Below are positions 28,501 through 33,955 of a stretch of 33,955 nt of DNA, in pieces. The notes beneath the pieces were generated by a model, which saw only the letters and a list, made by a program, of their open reading frames with translations, searched no databases and was not told the origin of the DNA. The translations under genes and the position numbers were made by a program. Origin of the DNA: Dichotomocladium elegans (taxonomy: Eukaryota > Mucoromycota > Mucoromycetes > Mucorales > Lichtheimiaceae); contig JAIXMN010000075.1 in NCBI GenBank assembly GCA_025716815.1, forward strand, positions 1-33,955. The letters are read 5' to 3'. The first letter of the stretch is position 1; each line of letters starts with the position of its first letter.

Positions 28501-30707
28501 AAAGTCAACTATGTATGAGCTATAACGAAGCTACATTTCTTGCTGGTTTTGTTTATTCCGCAATTTTGCACTAACTGTATTCCTTATTCTCAAACTCCCA
28601 CATCCCATTTCTTGCTCATCTGTAATTGCTATTGTTATACATTAACAGGATTATAATGGCAGGAACCCAATGTCTAGGTTGATTTGGACAGATCTAACGA
28701 ATCGGAATAGATCCGCGAAGTGCAATCCGTGTGCGATCTGGATCGGTTCAGATCCGTGAAGTGCAACCCGTATGAGATCCGGATTGCAAATGTCCTACAC
28801 CGGATCCACAAAATCCGAGATGAGGTCAATCCAAATCCGCATCATTGCCTTTTGATCCAGATCGGATCATAAGATCTGGATTCGATGAGAAACCCTACGC
28901 AGAGCGATATAAAACTGAGAATGTGATCCTTGCTGGTGTCATGCCTGGGCCAAAAGAGCCGAGCACCTACGAAATGAACCATTGTTTGCAGCCACTTGTC
29001 GATGACTTACTTGAACTCTACAATGGAATCCGAATTCCTACCTTTGAAATTCCAAGCGGAACAACCATACGCGCAGCATTGTTTAACATTGTGTGCGACA
29101 TTCCAGCTAGTCGCAAAGTCGGGGGATTCACATCGCACAACAGTACCAGAGCATGCAACAAGTGCACTCGCGAGTTTGTCGTTTTCACGGGCACTTCGAA
29201 TCTTGACTACTCTGGACATACTACTGGCGATTTAAGAACAAAGGCGGCTAATGCACGTAATGTGGAGGAGTGGTTAGCCCAGACAACGCCAGCGGGTCGC
29301 ATTCGCGTTGAGCGTGCTACTGGCACGCGCTGGTCACAGATTCATCGGCTCCGTTATTTCGATCCTGTTCGAGATTCCATTATTGACCCAATGCACAACC
29401 TCTTTCTCGGAACTGCTGAACGAATGGTGCGACTATGGCGAAATCGTGGGCTACTCACTGACGCTGACAGTGTCGAAATGCAGAAGCTTGCAGATGGAGT
29501 TGTGCTGCCGCCTGGAATTCCGTCCCTGAACCGCAAAATAGAGCGAAAATTCGGGTTTATGACCGCAGACGATTGGAAGGCATGGTGTCTGGTCTACTCT
29601 CCCTTTGTGTTAAAAGGTGTCCTTGCCGCTCGCTATTTCCAGCACTGGATGCTGTTTGTCTCCGCCTTCCGGCTGCTCGCCAAGACCGTTATCGCATACT
29701 CTGACATCGATGAAGCCCACAATTTCCTGGTCGACTTTGTTCGAGGTTGCTGCCCGCTTTATGGTGCTGAAAGCGTAACACCAAATATGCATTTGCATTT
29801 GCATCTGGCCCGCACCATCCAAGATTTTGGCCCCATCTATGCCTTTTGGCTATTCAGTTTTGAGCGGTATAACGGATATATGAAGAATGTTGAAACCAAC
29901 CAAAAGGACTCCTTTGAACTGACGTTCATGAAGCGCTTCATTGAGAAGACCGGTGCCCTCGACTTTGTCCATAACGAAGTTAGTAGTCGGTTGATGGGAC
30001 GTGGCTTGGAGCTCAGTATCTTGCTGCGTATTGCTGGCCAGCGACGTCTAGTTTGTACTGAAACGAACACTCCAAACTTCGATCCACTTGAATTCATGGA
30101 TTTTTCGTGCAATGTCGACGCTAATATTTCGGGAAGTGAACCAATACCACCAGACACCTTTGCCTCCATGCGCGATGGCTGGAAATCCCACTTGAACGAA
30201 GCGCTACATGATTTGTTGGTGCAGCATTACCAAAACCATTACGAAGGCGTCGTCAGCATCAACACGCGACAGGCAGGCCGAATTTACTGTCAAAGCGAAG
30301 TTGAGAAGTTTCGGACGATCGAAATCTTTGGACAGACATACAGATCAGCAACAGCCCGTTCCATTCGTGGATCTCACATACAGGCTCTATTTGTTCAGAA
30401 CGACCGCGCTATCGCCTGGACGGGACAAGTACAGTTCTATTTCAGCCATGTTATTGTCATCAACCGCATTCCTGTTAAGCATTACTTTGCCTATATTCGT
30501 TGGTACCGCACAGAGGCATCAACACAGCGATTCATTGACCAAGGTTTAGAGGAATGGCGAAACAGTTTCATGGCTGATGACTGCCAGTGCTTCCTGCCTA
30601 TCCACCGAATTTTCTCACAAGCTGCTGTCGTCACCTATGGATCTCAAAGCAGTCCCACCACCGCAAAGATCGTTGTAATCCCGTTAACGCGAAGAATTGC
30701 TGCATAG
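25586..30707 (+). CDS. Tnp2-type (CACTA-like) transposase gene, split by hAT copy 2
   Basis: Coding segments 25586-25886, 25942-26049, 26105-26791 and 28906-30707 total 2898 nt, i.e. 965 residues plus TAG. Two 55-nt introns (GTATGT...CAG, GTTTGT...TAG) keep phase. The hAT (26792-28897) and one copy of its 8-bp duplication account for the rest. The N-terminus has a Cys-rich CVCSLC motif; CSKC and a further Cys pair lie in exon 3. The core has LNVDWFAPF (Asp near residue 340), NLPRAERYKTENVILAG, GPKEP, FNIVCDIPASRKVGGF (Asp430), IDPMHNLFLGT and FSFERYNGY (Glu near 685), the Tnp2/Transposase_21 landmarks and probable DDE set. Apart from the hAT I see no damage. Confidence 0.88.
26792..28897 (-). 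mobile_element. hAT transposon, copy 2 (2106 bp)
   Basis: Same 13-bp inverted ends as copy 1 and the 8-bp duplication CGCAGAGC (26784-26791 and 28898-28905). The excised joint restores the Tnp2 reading frame exactly. It differs from copy 1 by scattered substitutions, an extra 33 bp near 27210-27242, one fewer AATCCGTCCC unit and a 1-nt difference; these indels sum to the 22-bp length difference. Confidence 0.95.
27517..28326 (-). pseudogene. hAT transposase C-terminal remnant, copy 2
   Basis: Two open parts in one frame, 28326-28072 and 28068-27517, are separated by TAG at 28069-28071, the same stop as in copy 1. The downstream part holds the hAT dimerisation region (YWRGEVNEWKELKTMARRYL, SSVGLEHTFSRA, RNRLNPAKLRKSVLANSW). 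Substitutions against copy 1 include PER to LEH in the conserved Ser-Glu-Arg-like segment and Glu to Lys near the end, as expected without selection. The N-terminal two thirds of a hAT transposase is missing. Confidence 0.85.
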
Positions 30708-30775
30708 TGTCAATAAGAGATGTAGAGAGCAAGAGAGAAATGGCGGTAAAAGAAATAGAGCGCACGCAAGGAAAT

Positions 30776-30792
30776 AATAAAAGAATTTTATT
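30776..30792. terminator. Shared bidirectional poly(A) signal between convergent genes
   Basis: AATAAAAGAATTTTATT has 7-bp inverted arms around GAA, so both strands read AATAAA. It lies 69 bp after the Tnp2 stop. On the minus strand AATAAA overlaps the TAA stop of the gene at 30788-31204. Confidence 0.6.
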
Positions 30793-31204
30793 GAGCCCAT
30801 TCGGGCAGCTCGCTCCTAATTTCGTTTGGCAATTCAGCACCATTGTCGACCATCACCTCCCTCTTCAACATTTTCTTCCCCTTGATCTTCTTACTGGCCT
30901 CTGCCAGCCTATCTAATGTGTCAAAATATTGCGCCACCTACATCAAGGCGAATAACGGTTAGTACAGCGTTGAATCCTTATAAAAAGGTCTTACGTTCTC
31001 ATTTCGGAATCCAGGCTTTAGGACGTAAGTGACGCCCGACTCTGTGTCGGAAATCTCCGGCGACATGCATTCTTTGCGCAGGAGGCGCTCTCCATTGGAG
31101 AACTCTGTGTGGTGTTTTAGTTGTTTTTTAAGTTGGACAGTTAGAATACGATGAGACTCGTGGATGTCTTTTATTCGAATGAAATCGAAATTAAGATCCT
31201 CCAT
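30788..31204 (-). CDS. Small two-exon gene of unknown function (119 aa)
   Basis: Exon 1 31204-30995 (MEDLNFDFIRIKDIHESHRI ... KPGFRNEN), a 57-nt intron (GTAAGA...TAG), exon 2 30937-30788 (VAQYFDTLDRLAEASKKIKG ... PEWAQ-TAA). The phase is 0 and total length a multiple of three, which supports the splice. The product is charged; exon 2 starts with an amphipathic helix followed by a Lys-rich patch. I recognise no domain. It is convergent with the Tnp2-type gene with 80 bp between stops, so it may be a second gene of the same transposon or a host gene. Confidence 0.55.
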
Positions 31205-31467
31205 CGCTACACATTTATCTACTATTTATATGATTTATGGCAGAGGTCCTAATTAGGTCAACTGGCTACTCCGTCTTACACGGGTACTCGGAGATGGTAG
31301 CACTATTACAGATAAGGTGCTTGTGTGTGTATCGATGACCTCTATCATACGTTATATGTCCTTGTTCCTTTCAGACCATCCTCACGTCGGTAAAACCTCA
31401 TAAAAACCCAGTGGGAGAAAAATAGAGGGAAAAAGACTGTGGAAATGGATCTGGTTATAACGCGGCG

Positions 31468-32239
31468 TCATGGATCCTTCAATCCGTAATCACCTATGCG
31501 ACACTCTGCCTCCAAAGTAGCAGCATTTTGGGCGCGAGCAATCTTGCGAGCTCTAAGTTTCTATTGTGAATTCAATGCAAGTGATTCATCGTAATTTAAG
31601 ATAGCGTAATATGAACTTACGCTCCACACCCGCTTGCTGCGCTTTTTCTGGACTTTCAGGCGTCCCTCCTCGGCGATCCCTTCCTCCCCTCGCTGCCGAC
31701 GCTTGTGCTCGCGCTTCTGGCCTTTGAAGTACTGGTGTATCTTGGCGCGCAAGACCTTCTCGTCCAGTACTTGGCCGTCCACGGAATTGCGGCAAAATGC
31801 AGCAATCGCCGTGGTCACACCATTGTTATGGCGCGACTGGAAGTCTTCACCATACTTGTAACCGTCGCCTGCAGCATACGCGTCATGGCAACGGCTAATG
31901 TTTCTCTGGATGTTTCCTCTAGATGTTACTATGGAATGGAGAAGCTACAAATACACTCGTAAAGTTACATATCAGTGCCTTTTGCACCAAGTCTGCAGGG
32001 GGACCTGCAGGTGGAACAGCCACCAGAGATTGTTGCTGGTTTGCTGCAACGAGAGCTGCAAGACCGCCAAGCTGCTGCCGAAGCGCCATTTTTTCAGCTT
32101 GGAAGCTGACACACTCATCTTCAAGTCGATTTTCAAGTCGACGAATGGTGGCACGCAGGTTCGCTATTTCCAGATTGCGTGCATGTTGCTCGCGTTCTTC
32201 AGCTGTGGAGTCGTTGGAGGCACTGCTATGGAAGGACAT
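31468..32239 (-). CDS. Three-exon gene, coiled-coil and basic protein of unknown function (220 aa)
   Basis: Exon 1 32239-31955 begins MSFHSSASNDSTAEEREQH and encodes a leucine-heptad coiled coil (NLEIANLRATIRRLENRLED), then a Pro/Ala linker. A 49-nt intron (donor GTATTT, branch-like TAGTAAC, CAG) is my choice because it alone keeps the frame. Exon 2 31905-31621 has GDGYKYGEDFQSRHNNGV, a compact helical stretch (TTAIAAFCRNSVDGQVLDEK) and a strongly basic run (KGQKREHKRRQR ... KKRSKR). A 60-nt intron (GTAAGT...TAG) leads to exon 3 31560-31468. Coiled coil plus basic region suggests a dimeric nucleic-acid binder, but I cannot name a family; exon 2 has only a faint BEN-like look. It has the same strand as the preceding small gene, 263 bp upstream of it. 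Confidence 0.55.
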
Positions 32240-33221
32240 CTATTGAAAGATAAGTATTGATCTTGTTTATGGATTTTTCTTTATTATTACTTTGAATACT
32301 CGCGTTGTAAATGGGAACAAGAATAAAAACGGAGGCTGTACTCTTGACAGGGTATCAGGGATGACACGGTTCCCATTTTTAGTAAATGTTTTCTCAGGTA
32401 TTAAATAGGAATCGGGCGCAATTCTGATGTTTCCTTTCTCTTTTGAATTCAATACCTCCCTCACGATCATGGTCTATTCTTCAGTGCAAGTAAGTAAAGT
32501 ATTTCATTTGTTGATATCGGGCTAGTGACGAAGGCCTTTTTGACATTCATCTTCTTTCTGGTAGTTTTGGATTTGACAGAATCGCTTTCATAGTTCTTTG
32601 AGGTATGTTTGCGAACATTCTCGATATGCCTTCTCTTTATATTGATATCTCTTCTTTTCGAATAGAATTACCACCTTCACTTCTACGGTAAAAGGTTAGT
32701 TCTGCATTCGCTCATACTTCACTCATATTAATCAAAGCTACAGAGGTTCGTAGGCTAATGAATAAAAACGACTTGCTCCATTTACTTGTTCAATCTCCAT
32801 TACTGCCATTCAATATCCCCATTTCGTAATGATCAGAATTCCTCAGTGGTAGTAATAGTAGAGCGCGGCCTAAATAGCCTTTCCACATTACCTTCTTACT
32901 TCAATGCCATGCTCCATGTAAAATGTCGCTATTGCTTTTGCCAGTCAAAATAATAAAAAATACAATATACTATCCCATAATCCTATGATCCAAAACGAAA
33001 CTGCGCCTACTCCTTTATTGAAAAAACCTTCCATTCAGTTCCATTGTGATACCATCACAAAAGAAGAAACGGATAGTTTTTTTGAAATATAATCCCATCA
33101 TGGAAGGTTGGGAATATGGCACAGATTTTATAAATAACCAAAACAACCATATATGGACAGAATAAAACTTGGGGGGTCATGTTCAATGGGAAAACCGGCC
33201 TGTCCGTTTATGGACTAGTTT
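32240..33221. other. AT-rich intergenic region
   Basis: Nearly 1 kb with no convincing long frame. Apart from the weak spliced candidate at 32469-32829 I see only A/T-rich sequence with several AATAAA hexamers. A minus-strand frame at 32267-32470 is short, low in recognisable features and not supported. Confidence 0.5.
32469..32829 (+). CDS. Candidate spliced mini-gene (about 53 aa), weak
   Basis: ATG at 32469, then three intron-like segments in a row: 32490-32579 (GTAAGT...ACAG), 32603-32665 (GTATGT...TAG) and 32695-32743 (GTTAGT...ACAG). Spliced this way the frame stays open to TAA 32827-32829. With the nearer acceptor at 32564 it stops at once, so coding depends on acceptor choice. No domain recognised. 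It may be a spliced non-coding RNA or chance. Confidence 0.2.
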
Positions 33222-33348
33222 TGAGGAATCCACTAGTGGATTCTTATGGAACTCATTTTCAGGCTGAAGAATAACACAGTGTTATTCTCTGATGTATTCT
33301 CAAGAATCCACCCAAGAATAACCCACTTTTTGGGTGGGGTATTCCTCA
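33222..33348. repeat. Palindrome-rich 127-bp segment with imperfect inverted ends
   Basis: Ends TGAGGAATCC and GGTATTCCTCA are imperfect inverted repeats. Inside lie GAATCCACTAGTGGATTC (perfect 18-bp palindrome, 33225-33242), GAATAACACAGTGTTATTC (9-bp arms) and CCCACTTTTTGGGTGGG. No target duplication is obvious. It may be a tiny foldback MITE or the upstream region of the LINE that follows. Confidence 0.5.
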
Positions 33349-33901
33349 CTCTGGGCGCAATGTCCCTTCCTGTGCACGCATGCGCAAAAGCCAGCTCCGC
33401 GCCTGTCTCTGCTGCATAGATGTTGATAATAGCCAGGTCCTTGACATCCACTACCCCGATCGCCAGGTTGTCAGCTTCGTCACCCACAATGACTATGCCG
33501 ATGAGCTGGTTGCCTGCCTGGCCAAACTCGAAGTCACTCCCCTCACTGACTTCGACCCATGCGACCCAGCCTGCCTCCGAAATCCTGAATATGCCCAGCT
33601 CTTTGCCCCCGAACGCGCCGAAAAAGCTCGCCACCACCACCATAACCATATCCTCCACGCCATCGACAGCATCAGTGATCCTGTCCACCTCGCCATCGCC
33701 CGTGACTTCCACCGCCAAGGTACAATCAGTGATGCTGAGCTTCAAGATGCTCTAGCTGGTAAAAAGATTGCACTGCCTCTTCCACCTCGACGGGTCAACC
33801 CCGACGATGCTGCCCTCTTCCAACCAGATACTAATGACAGCGACACGGCCATGGGCGACCACCCACAGTCAGCCGATCCTGACAGTGCTCATAGGATATG
33901 A
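33349..33901 (+). CDS. LINE (non-LTR retrotransposon) ORF1, C-terminal part
   Basis: The first ATG in frame is at 33380 but the frame is open further left through the palindrome segment, so the true start is unclear and this copy may be 5' truncated. The readable part has SQLRACLCCIDVDNSQVLD and HYPDRQVVSFVTHNDYADEL, then FDPCDPACLRNP, a His cluster, HLAIARDFHRQGTISDAELQ and an acidic tail. It ends at TGA 33899-33901. No CCHC knuckle is seen. I assign it to ORF1 mainly because an endonuclease-like ORF2 follows by ATGA overlap. A long minus-strand frame opposite it is probably a shadow. Confidence 0.6.
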
Positions 33902-33955
33902 CGGGCACCACAACTGTGCACATTGCATTGTGGAATGCCTCTGGACTTCCACGAC
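33898..33955 (+). CDS. LINE ORF2 start (endonuclease/reverse transcriptase), 3' partial
   Basis: The ATG overlaps the ORF1 stop (ATGA, 33898-33901). The 19 residues in the window include VHIALWNASGLP, matching the first strand of LINE apurinic-like endonucleases, where the Asn of WNAxGL is a catalytic-site residue. The frame runs off the right edge. Confidence 0.65.
   Translation, partial: MTGTTTVHIALWNASGLPR

Noticed and set aside
33233..33745. 170-codon minus-strand frame at the right edge
   Set aside because: Its Val/Gly/Ala-rich composition looks like a complement of the Ser/Thr/His-rich LINE ORF1; the plus-strand frame leads by ATGA into an endonuclease-like ORF2.

Overview
This window looks like a transposon graveyard from a filamentous or early-diverging fungus. 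The coding-strand content (chromodomain and GPY/F-type Ty3/gypsy retrotransposons, a Helitron, PIF/Harbinger, hAT and Tnp2-type transposases, a LINE) and the very short introns (49-60 nt, mostly GTATGT/GTAAGT-like donors) fit a fungus. Mucoromycota is my best guess, but it is an inference, not something the sequence proves. I see no unambiguous host housekeeping gene, no rRNA or tRNA, and no CRISPR.

Layout. (1) 1-947: 3' end of a chromodomain Ty3 element (element 1) with its 3' LTR, inserted into the gag of element 2. (2) 948-5489: element 2, a GPY/F-type Ty3 element with one nonsense codon and a TA-flanked MITE in pol, ending in LTR family A. (3) 5509-13532: element 3, a nearly complete Ty3 element with two family-B LTRs. 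A 189-bp solo-LTR-like insertion breaks its integrase. Its 3' LTR holds a second MITE copy, which itself holds a hAT element. (4) 13537-14310: a solo family-A LTR and the body of an older family-B LTR. (5) 14317-18702 (minus): element 4, with a full-length uninterrupted pol but a 5'-truncated gag. (6) 18700-20928: a left-truncated PIF/Harbinger element carrying a transposase tail and a Myb/SANT-like partner gene, inserted in a Helitron. (7) 20929-25155: degenerate Helitron Rep/helicase, ending in a textbook 3' hairpin. (8) 25586-30707: a Tnp2-type (CACTA-like) transposase gene, intact over four coding segments except for a second hAT copy with a perfect 8-bp target duplication. (9) 30788-32239: two minus-strand spliced genes of unknown function. 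(10) 32240-33221: AT-rich, one weak spliced mini-gene candidate. (11) 33222-33955: a palindrome-rich mini element, then the start of a LINE whose ORF1 stop and ORF2 start overlap as ATGA.

How the parts work together. Elements 2, 3 and 4 share one expression design. A gag zinc knuckle is followed by a -1 slippery heptamer (TTTAAAA or GGGAAAA), a 5-6 nt spacer and a GC stem whose pairing is kept while the bases change, and then pol. Pol ends on a stop codon that lies in the first bases of the 3' LTR (TGTCG-TAA/TAG). In element 3 that codon is TGG, so pol reads on into the LTR. Both hAT copies carry the same internal stop in a truncated transposase, so they were probably mobilised by a relative elsewhere.
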